A DNA stretch of 45,013 bases. It comes from Patescibacteria group bacterium. Its GTDB lineage: Bacteria > Patescibacteriota > Patescibacteriia > Magasanikbacterales > UBA922. A model generated the notes under the pieces. It did no database searches. It was not told the origin of the DNA and saw nothing but the letters and a program-made list of their open reading frames with translations. A program made the position numbers and the translations under genes. Each line of letters begins with the position of its first letter. Positions within the stretch are counted from its first letter, which is position 1. Below, piece by piece: positions 1-7,049 of the stretch. Where the stretch lies: contig JAQUAW010000007.1 of the NCBI GenBank assembly GCA_028687045.1, positions 1 through 45,013 on the forward strand, read 5' to 3'.

Positions 1-464
1 TTTTCTGAAAGCATTGGTGTTATTGTAATCAATTCACTGTTTAAGAAACCATCTTTTTTTGCATAAATTGTATATGGAGTAGTTGTTGTAATTTCAAGTT
101 CATAGATTCCATCTTCATCAAACATTTCTTTGTCATTTATAAAAAATGTAGTAGATGATGATATGTCCCAAGTTGTCGTGCTATTTTCTAAATTTTCAAA
201 AAGTATATTGAGAGTAGTTGTAGTGTTGATAAAAGGTGTCGTAGTAGAGGCCGTTATTTTTAGTTGTGCCGTTGTTGAGTTTTCTGTATTATTAATATTA
301 CTATTAGTGTTTGAAGAAGTACCTAAACCATCATTTGTTGTAGATGAACTAGTTGAAATATTATCAGTTGTACTCGTCGTCTCAGCATTGGCAAAATCAA
401 AAGCTGACAGGCTCAAAATTGTTACTATAGTAACAAATAAAATTTTAGAAAGTACTGTTTTCAT
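1..464 (-). CDS. Secreted Thr/Ser-rich surface protein, 3' end outside window
   Basis: The reading frame is open from the ATG at 464-462 to the left edge (154 codons), so only the N-terminus is seen. Residues 1-27 form a signal peptide ending in ANA. A Thr/Ser/Asn-rich linker of about 45 residues follows, then a beta-rich segment with many TTT and STT runs, typical of an exported adhesin-like stalk. The start overlaps the last 20 nt of the upstream DUF4430-like gene, so both should be translated from the same riboswitch-controlled transcript. By context it could carry the rest of a B12-binding surface protein (in transcobalamin-like systems a helical barrel plus a DUF4430 domain), but no diagnostic domain lies inside the window; that part is inference. 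Confidence 0.75.
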   Translation of the reverse strand, partial: MKTVLSKILFVTIVTILSLSAFDFANAETTSTTDNISTSSSTTNDGLGTSSNTNSNINNTENSTTAQLKITASTTTPFINTTTTLNILFENLENSTTTWDISSSTTFFINDKEMFDEDGIYELEITTTTPYTIYAKKDGFLNSELITITPMLSE

Positions 465-1023
465 ATTTCCATTCTATATTATCTTGTGAATTAATTTTTT
501 GGATAGATATTCCCGCTTTGGCACTAACGCCATTTAAATAGTAAACCCAATATTTACCTTGTTTGTTATCATTTTTTATTCCATTTATTTCATCTACAAA
601 TTTTCCCATACTTCCATAATCTATTGTATGGTATATAAAATTTGATTCTTTTTGGAGTTTGTTCATCAATTCTTCTAGTGTAATATTTTCTTTTGCAAAA
701 TTTATTTGATAATTGTTGTCTGCTATTTTTATTGTTGCTGAAAAGGGGATTGATTGTTCTTCGGTTTTTTGTATATCTGTCGTGGTGACTATTTCCTCTA
801 ATTTCTTTGTGATTATTTCTTTTTCTAAAATTTTATTTTCTTGAAATTTTTCTATTTTTGTTTCTTCAATTTTTGGCTCTTCTTCATTATTAATTATTTC
901 AATTTTATTTATTTCTTGCTTAATATTTTTATTATCTTTCTCTTGTTGGTAAAAAAGAAAGACCGAAATAGTAATTAAAACAGTTAGAAAAATTAGGTGA
1001 TATTGCCATTTTATTTTTTGCAT
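445..1023 (-). CDS. Membrane-anchored transcobalamin-like (DUF4430) protein
   Basis: 192 residues. An N-terminal membrane segment (about 8-25) is followed by a Glu/Lys/Ile-rich spacer and, from about residue 93, a compact C-terminal domain. Its end (GKYWVYYLNGVSAKAGI, then a Trp-Lys-Tyr strand) matches the signature of the DUF4430 / transcobalamin C-terminal domain family, whose eukaryotic members bind cobalamin. The domain would face outward on a tether. The gene lies directly behind a cobalamin riboswitch, which supports B12 binding independently. The ATG at 1023 immediately follows the terminator T-run and has no clear Shine-Dalgarno site. Function as a surface B12 receptor is inferred. 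Confidence 0.85.
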   Translation of the reverse strand: MQKIKWQYHLIFLTVLITISVFLFYQQEKDNKNIKQEINKIEIINNEEEPKIEETKIEKFQENKILEKEIITKKLEEIVTTTDIQKTEEQSIPFSATIKIADNNYQINFAKENITLEELMNKLQKESNFIYHTIDYGSMGKFVDEINGIKNDNKQGKYWVYYLNGVSAKAGISIQKINSQDNIEWKYENSTF

Positions 1024-1049
1024 AAAAAAATCTGCTTATATAGAGCAGA
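1024..1049 (-). terminator. Riboswitch-controlled terminator abutting the start codon
   Basis: On the minus strand TCTGCT (1049-1044) pairs with AGCAGA (1036-1031) around a 7-nt loop, followed by seven T and then directly the ATG of the DUF4430-like gene. The CTGCTC at 1048-1043 can instead pair with GAGCAG at 1104-1099, at the 3' edge of the aptamer, giving an antiterminator. This is a classic two-state expression platform. Confidence 0.7.
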
Positions 1050-1089
1050 AAAATAGTTTAAACAAATCTTATTTGTCAAAAAAATAAGA

Positions 1090-1214
1090 ATTATATTCCT
1101 GCTCGGGATAAATCATATTTGAAGACCGGACTCAACTTTTTGGCTAAAGTATTACCGTTGCGGCACAGTGGAGGAATTCCCGCCCGTCTGGGGGTGGGTC
1201 ACCTCACTTCCAAC
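1090..1214 (-). promoter_or_regulatory. Cobalamin (B12) riboswitch aptamer
   Basis: Read on the minus strand, the segment contains GGGAATTCCTCCACTGTGCC followed by GCAACGGTAA, then AGCC and GAGTCCGG. These blocks, in this order, match the conserved core of the cobalamin riboswitch (the CCACTGTGCCGCAACGG stretch is the most diagnostic part). GC content is clearly above the surroundings. It lies about 70 nt upstream of a terminator hairpin and a DUF4430-like gene. It is divergent from the lipoprotein gene at 1352. The rest of the 1024-1351 gap holds only AT-rich promoter-like sequence. Confidence 0.78.
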
Positions 1215-1351
1215 AAATATAAATTGATTTGTAATATTGCTATCTTAGCTTTTTTATTTTGGTCTGTCAAATTGTGCTTGTGAACAAACTTTTGACAAGT
1301 CCTTTTTAGTATTGTTATAATGACTTTGTTTACTCAAGTAAGAAAATTATT

Positions 1352-2209
1352 ATGAATACAAAAAATTTGTTAGTTGCTACTCTGGCTGTTTTGGCCTTGG
1401 TTGGTGCTGGTTGTACCCAATCTATTAATTTGAATAGTAGTTCTAATGGTGGTTTCAATTTTGGAAAAAATAATGTGAAAGAAGAAAGTGATGAATTGGG
1501 TGTGGGTAGTAAAGTTTTTGCCGAGTGGAAAGAAAATACTTGGTACGAAGGTTCTATTGATAATACCTGCGAAGGTGGTTTCAATATTTATTTTGTTGAT
1601 AATTCTACAAAATGTGCTTCAGCTTCTGAAATTTTGAAAAACAAAATTCTCAAAGCAGAAGAAGTAAAAGTAGGTACCAAAGTAATTGCCAAATGGACTG
1701 CAAAAGCTTATTATGACGCTGAAGTTATAAAAGTGAATGTAGATAAATATACAGTAAGATATTATGACAAAATGGAAAGAGATGTGACTTTGGACGAAAT
1801 GATATTAGATACACGTATTGATGTCAGGGGAGATGAAACTCAAGTTGGACAAGTATTGAAAGATAATTTCAAAGTAGGGGATGTTGTAGTAGCTGAGTGG
1901 ATGACCGCTGATTCTCTATATAGTGCCAAGATACAAGGTGTTTGTGACAAAGGTTTGACTGTAAAATATTATGATAATGCTGAAAAATGTTTGGAAACTT
2001 CTCAAATAATATTGGATGTACCAGCTACCAAAGATATTTTACAAGCTGATACCAAAGTGTTAGTGAGAGATACTAATACTAGTAATTTCTTTGCGGGTAA
2101 AATCACTAAAATAGTTGGTGTAAATTATGAAGTGGTTTATAAATTGTATGGTGATGAAGTTACCAAAACTTTACAAATTGCACAATTGAGAATAGATAGT
2201 AGAAAATAA
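1352..2209 (+). CDS. Lipoprotein with four Tudor-like repeats
   Basis: 285 residues. The signal peptide ends in a lipobox (VGAGC, Cys about 21), so a lipid-anchored surface protein is predicted. The mature part holds four repeats starting near residues 50, 106, 175 and 233. Each has the pattern V-G-x-K/V-V-x-A-x-W followed by a strand turn and a Y-x-V-x-Y-Y/F-x-D-N block, as in Tudor/Agenet-like small barrels. Cys pairs in repeats 1 and 3 (CEGGF...KC and CDKG...KC) could form disulfides. I do not recognise a named family. Tudor barrels bind peptides or modified residues in eukaryotes; a ligand here is unknown. An intrinsic terminator follows at 2224. Confidence 0.85.
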   Translation: MNTKNLLVATLAVLALVGAGCTQSINLNSSSNGGFNFGKNNVKEESDELGVGSKVFAEWKENTWYEGSIDNTCEGGFNIYFVDNSTKCASASEILKNKILKAEEVKVGTKVIAKWTAKAYYDAEVIKVNVDKYTVRYYDKMERDVTLDEMILDTRIDVRGDETQVGQVLKDNFKVGDVVVAEWMTADSLYSAKIQGVCDKGLTVKYYDNAEKCLETSQIILDVPATKDILQADTKVLVRDTNTSNFFAGKITKIVGVNYEVVYKLYGDEVTKTLQIAQLRIDSRK

Positions 2210-2223
2210 TTTGAAATAAAAAT

Positions 2224-2258
2224 AAAAACATCACTTATAAAAGTGATGCTTTTTGTTT
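2224..2258 (+). terminator. Intrinsic terminator of the Tudor-like lipoprotein gene
   Basis: AACATCACTT / AAGTGATG hairpin with a short loop and a following T-run, 15 nt after the stop codon. Its stem is nearly the same as that of the hairpin at 19519-19553. Confidence 0.8.
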
Positions 2259-2322
2259 AAGTTATAATTCTAAATTAGATAATAACATTGATAAAAAGAT
2301 TGAAGGAATATTTTTATAGAAT

Positions 2323-2450
2323 AGTCCTTACTTTTTGTCATCAAAAAGTAACAAAAACTGTTGAGGGGGAAAGAACTCGCTTGTGTTGCCAAGGGCAAAG
2401 TAATCATTGACAAACAACGGAGCTCAAACAGTTTCCCCCTCAAACTCCCC
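2323..2450. repeat. 128-bp dispersed repeat, copy 1
   Basis: This block recurs at 19579-19706 with 4 differences in 128 positions and no indels. It opens with a perfect hairpin (TACTTTTTG, TCAT loop, CAAAAAGTA), contains a second stem TTGCC/GGCAA, and has G-rich and C-rich blocks (GAGGGGGAAA and TTTCCCCCTC) that can pair across the element. No credible protein is encoded. It fills most of the 2260-2560 gap, which otherwise has no gene. Confidence 0.9.
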
Positions 2451-2510
2451 AAGGATTTTATAAAAGATGTTTTATTTTAATAATATAACAATTAATTTTG
2501 TAGATGAATA

Positions 2511-2543
2511 AAAAACTACAAGACTGATGTTTTGTAGTTTTTT
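2511..2543 (-). terminator. Intrinsic terminator of mscL
   Basis: AAAACTACAA / TTGTAGTTTT hairpin followed on the minus strand by a T-run, 18 nt past the mscL stop codon. Confidence 0.75.
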
Positions 2544-2560
2544 ATTATTTTTTAGATTAA

Positions 2561-2944
2561 TTATTTTTTTAGAGAGTCTCTTATTTCACGAAGAAGTTTT
2601 ATATCTTCGGGAGTTTCTTTTGGCTTCTCTTCTTCTTTCTTTTTGAATTTATTTATTTGTCTGATTATTATAAATATAGAAAAAGAAATGATGACGAAGT
2701 CTAAGACGGTATTTATAAACGCGCCATAGTTGAGAGTAATAGCTTCTGTTGTTTCTGTTGCTTTTTTTAGGGTAAGGGCTAGCTTGGAAAAGTCTACACC
2801 GCCACTAAGCGCTCCAATCGGTGGCATGATAATATCATTGACTATGGAAGTTACTATTTTTCCAAAAGCTCCACCGATGACAACGCCGACAGCCATATCT
2901 ACTACATTACCTTTCATGGCAAATTTTTTGAATTCTTTAAGCAT
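2561..2944 (-). CDS. mscL: Large-conductance mechanosensitive channel MscL
   Basis: 127 residues, the usual MscL length. The N-terminal amphipathic helix [20 protein letters not shown] leads into pore helix TM1 with the glycine-rich face ([13 protein letters not shown]), then the periplasmic PPIGALSGG loop, TM2 near residues 72-95 and a charged C-terminal helix ([12 protein letters not shown]) that forms the cytoplasmic bundle. The homopentamer opens under membrane tension and releases solutes during osmotic downshock. It starts 5 nt after the PsbP-like gene and is probably cotranscribed with it. Confidence 0.97.
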   Translation of the reverse strand: MLKEFKKFAMKGNVVDMAVGVVIGGAFGKIVTSIVNDIIMPPIGALSGGVDFSKLALTLKKATETTEAITLNYGAFINTVLDFVIISFSIFIIIRQINKFKKKEEEKPKETPEDIKLLREIRDSLKK

Positions 2945-2949
2945 ATTTT

Positions 2950-3630
2950 TTAGAATGAAAATGATTTGAACATTTCTTGTGCTGTTGTTACAAATTTTTC
3001 GAAGTCACCTTGTTTGCCTGTGTAAGTAAGCACATATACATAATCTTCAAATACAGTATATGATTGAACAGTAGCTGTAGGTGTATCTTGTCCAGGATAA
3101 GTACCTGTGAAGATAAGGAATTTACCAGGTTCGCCGTCAACTTCTGTATCTTCATGTTTAGTAATTTTAAAATTTTCCATATATTGTCCAAGCGCTTCTG
3201 TGTTTTGTTTATCAAATTTTGCTAAGTCCATACCAACTTCACTAAAATCTTGGATCATGATGCCAACACTTTCTTGAAATTCGTCTGTGGCAGATTGTAA
3301 TGGTGAAAAAAATGAAGCAATCATGACTTTTCCATCACCAGGTGTTACTTCCCAATCACTTGGATAATCAATAGTTATGCCTTCATCCTCGTTGTTGTAG
3401 GTTTTGAAATCTGTAGTTGCATTTGTTGTTACTATTTCTTGTTTTTCTTCTACTTTACTAGGAGTTGTTTCTACATTTTGTTGTTTATTTTTGGCTTCGT
3501 CATTCAATTTATTTACGGTAGTATTTACATCAGCAACTAATTTTTTACTAGAATTAAAAAAGAAAAAACCTAATCCCAAAAGAGACAAAAGTACTACGAC
3601 GACTAGAGCTAAAAGTATTTTTTTTACCAT
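2950..3630 (-). CDS. Membrane-anchored PsbP-like protein
   Basis: 226 residues. One N-terminal membrane segment (about 5-26) is followed by a low-complexity Lys/Asn/Thr/Glu linker (about 30-75) and a globular domain from about residue 78. The domain contains [20 protein letters not shown], the signature start of PsbP/DUF1795-like domains, and ends with a typical [17 protein letters not shown] helix. Such domains are common on the outside of Gram-positive and CPR cells; their ligand is generally unknown. It is followed closely by mscL. Confidence 0.8.
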   Translation of the reverse strand: MVKKILLALVVVVLLSLLGLGFFFFNSSKKLVADVNTTVNKLNDEAKNKQQNVETTPSKVEEKQEIVTTNATTDFKTYNNEDEGITIDYPSDWEVTPGDGKVMIASFFSPLQSATDEFQESVGIMIQDFSEVGMDLAKFDKQNTEALGQYMENFKITKHEDTEVDGEPGKFLIFTGTYPGQDTPTATVQSYTVFEDYVYVLTYTGKQGDFEKFVTTAQEMFKSFSF

Positions 3631-3708
3631 ATTTATTATTAGATAAATTATTTATTTTTTTAGTGATAATATTTTTTTACATAAATATTTTTTTAGTTTG
3701 TTAATTTT

Positions 3709-4758
3709 TTATTGAATATTCAAAGGTTTGGAAAAAAAATCTGGGTAGATACTCGTAATATTTTTTCTAATAGTATTTCTCATGCTTACAAGTTCTGGAT
3801 AATCATAGAAGAATAATATTTTTTGGTCCATTACTTTGTTTGATTGTGGTTTGTCTGTAAGGACAAAGTGGGCAAAACTTTCGGCAATATCTTCATCTGT
3901 ATCAGTAGCAGCATATTCGGTAATGAAAACATCAGGATTATCTTCATAAAAATAAGTTTGATCTTCTTCATATGCATCATAACCAACGTTATTTTTCCAA
4001 TCTTCGTACAAGCCATTAGCCCAGAATTTTTCGAAGTAAATAAAAGAATAAGCACCTTCATATAGACAACCTTCAGATAATAAATGTGTAAAACAATTAT
4101 ATTCATCGTAGTTATTATAATCTACTTGGCTACTGTTCAATGTAAGTAAGTGTCCAAATTCGTGTACTAGTGTATATGTAAAATCTTGTAAGTCAAAGAA
4201 TTTACCTTTTTTCAAAGTGTCAGCTGGATCAACATAAAATCCCCAGACATTACCATCGTTCAAATACATTGAGGCTAAAGAGCCATCGACGCCGTCGGTG
4301 TTGATAATGAAATTGTCTATATATTTTGTAGTATTTATTTCACCAAAAATATTATAAAAATAATCCCACAAAAAATTATGTTCGACAGTGTTATTGGCTT
4401 CTAAAGTAAATTCTGGATTGGTTGTTTTGTTTGTTAAATTTATTTTTTCATCTACAATTTCATAAGTAGCTAAGTCTATTCCTTCTTCATCAACATATTC
4501 CAAATCATCTAAATATGAAACAATGTTTGAATTATCCAAAAAATTATTTTTTGGTGATACTTTTACTTCTGTTACTTTTTCTTCAATAATTTTTGCATTA
4601 TTATTTTCTTCAATTTGAGATGTGTCTATTACTTGTTGTTTGCTTGTGTTAGCGAAAGTAATGAGAGATATTACAAAAAATATTACAATGGCTGTACCCG
4701 TGATACTTAATAGTAATATCCATTTGTGTTGTTTGATAAAAGCTATGACTTTTTCCAT
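3709..4758 (-). CDS. Membrane-anchored zinc metalloprotease (HEFGH)
   Basis: 349 residues. One N-terminal membrane segment (about 14-36) anchors an extracytoplasmic domain. The zinc motif HEFGHLLTL (near residue 199) sits after a YTLV strand, and a downstream DEDIAESFAHFV helix provides the likely third ligand Glu, an arrangement of gluzincin-type peptidases such as the lethal-factor-like group. Two Cys near the active site (NCFTH and EGC) may form a disulfide. Family assignment is by motif only. A good sigma70-like promoter lies upstream at 4786-4814. Confidence 0.8.
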   Translation of the reverse strand: MEKVIAFIKQHKWILLLSITGTAIVIFFVISLITFANTSKQQVIDTSQIEENNNAKIIEEKVTEVKVSPKNNFLDNSNIVSYLDDLEYVDEEGIDLATYEIVDEKINLTNKTTNPEFTLEANNTVEHNFLWDYFYNIFGEINTTKYIDNFIINTDGVDGSLASMYLNDGNVWGFYVDPADTLKKGKFFDLQDFTYTLVHEFGHLLTLNSSQVDYNNYDEYNCFTHLLSEGCLYEGAYSFIYFEKFWANGLYEDWKNNVGYDAYEEDQTYFYEDNPDVFITEYAATDTDEDIAESFAHFVLTDKPQSNKVMDQKILFFYDYPELVSMRNTIRKNITSIYPDFFSKPLNIQ

Positions 4759-4785
4759 ATTTGAAATTAAGATTTATTTGTGCTA

Positions 4786-4814
4786 ATTTTATCAGAAATA
4801 GGGGATAGGAGCAA
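4786..4814 (-). promoter_or_regulatory. Promoter of the metalloprotease gene
   Basis: Minus strand: TTGCTC, 17-bp spacer, TAAAAT with an upstream TG. The spacer and -10 are almost identical to the promoter at 8447-8475. Confidence 0.7.
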
Positions 4815-4825
4815 GTTTTTTGAAA

Positions 4826-4852
4826 ACAAAAAAGACCTTGTAAAAAGGTCTC
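4826..4852 (-). terminator. Terminator of the 8410-4861 operon
   Basis: AGACCTT / AAGGTCT hairpin with a T-rich tail on the minus strand, just after the last gene of the lipid-type operon. Confidence 0.75.
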
Positions 4853-4860
4853 TTGTTTTT

Positions 4861-5232
4861 TTAGTTAAAACCAGTAAAAATTATCATACAAGCCCCAAAA
4901 AGTAAGAATGGTAATATAAAGAAAGATATCAAACCTATACCAATGTAGCGTCTTTTTTTTCTAAAAGATACATATATACTAGCTAACATGATTATAAAAA
5001 GTATGATTGAAATTGCTGAAAAATAATATCCTTCTAAAAAAAAGGAACCATAAGTGGATAGTTTTGTAAGTATGGACATTAAAAATATAGAGATTACAAC
5101 AGGTCCAAAAAGACCTAATATAAAATCACGTGTTTTGTTACCTTTAGTTGCGTAGTAACCTGTCTCTGTTTGATTCATTTTTTTTATTTCATCTATTTGT
5201 TCCAAACCATTTGGATTATTGGGATTGTTCAT
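4861..5232 (-). CDS. Small membrane protein, three predicted TM helices
   Basis: 123 residues. A hydrophilic N-terminal 35 residues is followed by hydrophobic segments at about 38-58, 67-88 and 96-118, with an RKKRR loop before the last helix, which suggests cytoplasmic placement of that loop. No family recognised. It overlaps the Lgt-like gene by 17 nt and ends the operon, so it is likely coexpressed with the radical SAM/Lgt-like genes. Confidence 0.75.
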   Translation of the reverse strand: MNNPNNPNGLEQIDEIKKMNQTETGYYATKGNKTRDFILGLFGPVVISIFLMSILTKLSTYGSFFLEGYYFSAISIILFIIMLASIYVSFRKKRRYIGIGLISFFILPFLLFGACMIIFTGFN

Positions 5233-5977
5233 ATCTTTTTTCTTTTAGATGCTTCAAGTTTATGAAAACCAAAGCAATGAGTGAAATATATTGAAATAAA
5301 GTTAGTCCAAAATAGTGGGGATTTTCTCTAATAAATTCTTCAAAAAATCTAAATATAAAATAAGAATTCATAAGTAAATAAAATAAATAGCCTGGGTTTG
5401 CTGTTTTTCTTTTGTATAGTAATATCGGAAACATTATCAACATAAATATTGTCTCATATATTTGTGTTGGGTGTCTAGGTATATTATCTCCAAAATTTAT
5501 ACCCCAAGGTAAGTTGGTTGGAATTCCATAACAGCAACCTCTCAAAAAACAACCAATTCTACCAATAGCTACTCCTAGAGCTATAGCCGGAGCAAACAAA
5601 TTTCCTTTTTTTTCTTTTATAGCTAACTTTTTCTTTACATACCAAACTGCCAAAGTGCCACCGAGCAATCCTCCGGTGATAGTTCTTCCTGCTAAAATAT
5701 ATGTTATGTCAGGAAAATTTTTTATAATGTCTGGAAGGTTTATTAGTAATATTGGCAACTTGGCACCAAGTACTCCACCGACTAATCCTGCTATTAAAAT
5801 ATAAAAAGAATTTTCACTTAGTTCTTTTTCTTTTTTTGCTAAAATATAGTATACAATCAAACCAACAATTAATCCCAACAATACAAAAAAAGAATAAGAG
5901 TTTACTTCGAAATTATAGATATTAAATAAAGTCGGCATTATTCCCCAGTTATCTGGATGTGTATGTAAGTCTAACAT
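5216..5977 (-). CDS. lgt: Lgt-like prolipoprotein diacylglyceryl transferase
   Basis: 253 residues, polytopic. The Lgt signature region reads GRIGCFLRGCCYG (near residue 150), then RHPTQIYE and, near the C-terminus, FRFFEEFIRE, which supply the Arg/Glu residues needed in the family. Lgt moves diacylglycerol from phosphatidylglycerol to the lipobox Cys of lipoproteins. The GCFxxGCCYG form differs from the GRIGNFINGE form of classical Lgt; this variant also occurs in accessory copies. Its place in an operon with a Tes-like radical SAM enzyme and DUF4395 raises the possibility of another lipid-transfer role. It is the only candidate lipoprotein transferase here for the lipoboxes seen in this window. 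Confidence 0.85.
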   Translation of the reverse strand: MLDLHTHPDNWGIMPTLFNIYNFEVNSYSFFVLLGLIVGLIVYYILAKKEKELSENSFYILIAGLVGGVLGAKLPILLINLPDIIKNFPDITYILAGRTITGGLLGGTLAVWYVKKKLAIKEKKGNLFAPAIALGVAIGRIGCFLRGCCYGIPTNLPWGINFGDNIPRHPTQIYETIFMLIMFPILLYKRKTANPGYLFYLLMNSYFIFRFFEEFIRENPHYFGLTLFQYISLIALVFINLKHLKEKRYEQSQ

Positions 5978-5978
5978 T

Positions 5979-6461
5979 TTATTTTTTTAATTTTTTGCTA
6001 AGAGAGCAACAGCCACCAGCTTTCATACAATTGTATAGTTTATAAGCAGGACATAAACCAAGAGCTGATATTGTCTTCATTATTGCTAAAAATAGTACAA
6101 TTATCCAACCAATTTTAGTATTTATAAAATATAAGAATATGATAGCTAAGAGAGCAAAAAAACTACCAAGAGCGTGAGCAAAACGCATACCAGCTACTCC
6201 AGCATTTATTTTTTTACTTTTTACAAAAAGTCCAATAGTGTGGTTGTATAAGACAATCATTGGGGCGTGTTTGATTGTCAAAAGAGCGGAGAAAAATAAT
6301 ATAGTAAAAGTTAGTAAAACTAGTAATTTTAAGTGTAAAAAAAAGGCTAACCAAAGTATTATCATGACACCATAGCGACAAAAAGCAAAAGCATCATTTC
6401 GTATTTCTACAAAATCAGTTGAACAATTTTGGCAACTATTATTTTCTTCGGCTGTTAGCAT
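5979..6461 (-). CDS. DUF4395-like membrane protein
   Basis: 160 residues with about four hydrophobic segments. An N-terminal CQNC pair and a C-terminal GLCPAYKLYNCMKAGGCC block are Cys-rich; the LCPAYKLYN pattern close to the last helix is typical of DUF4395 membrane proteins. Function of the family is unknown, though it is often found beside thiol-redox and lipid genes. It lies one base from the Lgt-like gene and 6 bases from the methyltransferase-like gene. Confidence 0.72.
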   Translation of the reverse strand: MLTAEENNSCQNCSTDFVEIRNDAFAFCRYGVMIILWLAFFLHLKLLVLLTFTILFFSALLTIKHAPMIVLYNHTIGLFVKSKKINAGVAGMRFAHALGSFFALLAIIFLYFINTKIGWIIVLFLAIMKTISALGLCPAYKLYNCMKAGGCCSLSKKLKK

Positions 6462-6467
6462 AAAATT

Positions 6468-7049
6468 TTATTTGTTTAGTTTAAATTTTGGGAAAAACAT
6501 ACCAACTTCTTTTTGATATTGTTTGTATTCTACAAAAGTTTGTGATAATAATTTTTCTTCTTGTTTGGCTCGGTAATACATGAAAGGTATAAAAATAAAG
6601 GCGTGAGCCAGAAAAGCTAAATAGTTACTGTACACTAAACACGAACCAATAAACATCATCATTAGAGAAGCATAGAGTGGATGCCTGACTAGTTTGTACA
6701 TCCCAGTTTTGGTAAGAGTATGGTTTTGATAAATCTTTATTTGGTTTGCCCAATTTTTACCTAAGTTTAGCCTTCCTACAATGTTGATTGTACATCCAGC
6801 TATAATCATCGTCAATCCTGATAAAATTAGTATATATTGTAAATTTTGGGGTATTTGGATAGTACCTATTTGGAATCTAATTAATAAATAAAAGCCAACA
6901 AAAAATAAAGTCATAGTACCTGTTTCTACAATGCTTCTTTTTTCTTTTGTGGCTTTTTTGTCTAATCCTTCTACAAAATTGATAAGTATAGATGTGAACA
7001 GAGCAAACAGACAAATGCCAATAATTATATTTGAAATTAAGTTTATCAT
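6468..7049 (-). CDS. Isoprenylcysteine-methyltransferase-like (ICMT/PEMT) membrane protein
   Basis: 193 residues with four to five TM helices. The C-terminal half has the ICMT/PEMT pattern: LVRHPLYASLMMMFIGSCL, then RAKQEEKLLSQTFVEYKQYQ, in which the RHP and the E-E-x-L-x-x-x-F-x-x-Y-x-x-Y residues form the SAM pocket in characterised members. In bacteria these proteins methylate lipid or unknown hydrophobic substrates. ATGA overlap (4 nt) with the upstream radical SAM gene indicates translational coupling. Confidence 0.85.
   Translation of the reverse strand: MINLISNIIIGICLFALFTSILINFVEGLDKKATKEKRSIVETGTMTLFFVGFYLLIRFQIGTIQIPQNLQYILILSGLTMIIAGCTINIVGRLNLGKNWANQIKIYQNHTLTKTGMYKLVRHPLYASLMMMFIGSCLVYSNYLAFLAHAFIFIPFMYYRAKQEEKLLSQTFVEYKQYQKEVGMFFPKFKLNK

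Noticed and set aside
130-489. Plus-strand frame of 119 codons
   Set aside because: Opposite to the signal-peptide protein on the minus strand; Val-rich antisense of Thr/Asn repeats with no start signal.
2270-2452. Minus frame across the 128-bp repeat
   Set aside because: Encoded only by the non-coding repeat; the other copy does not keep an equivalent product.
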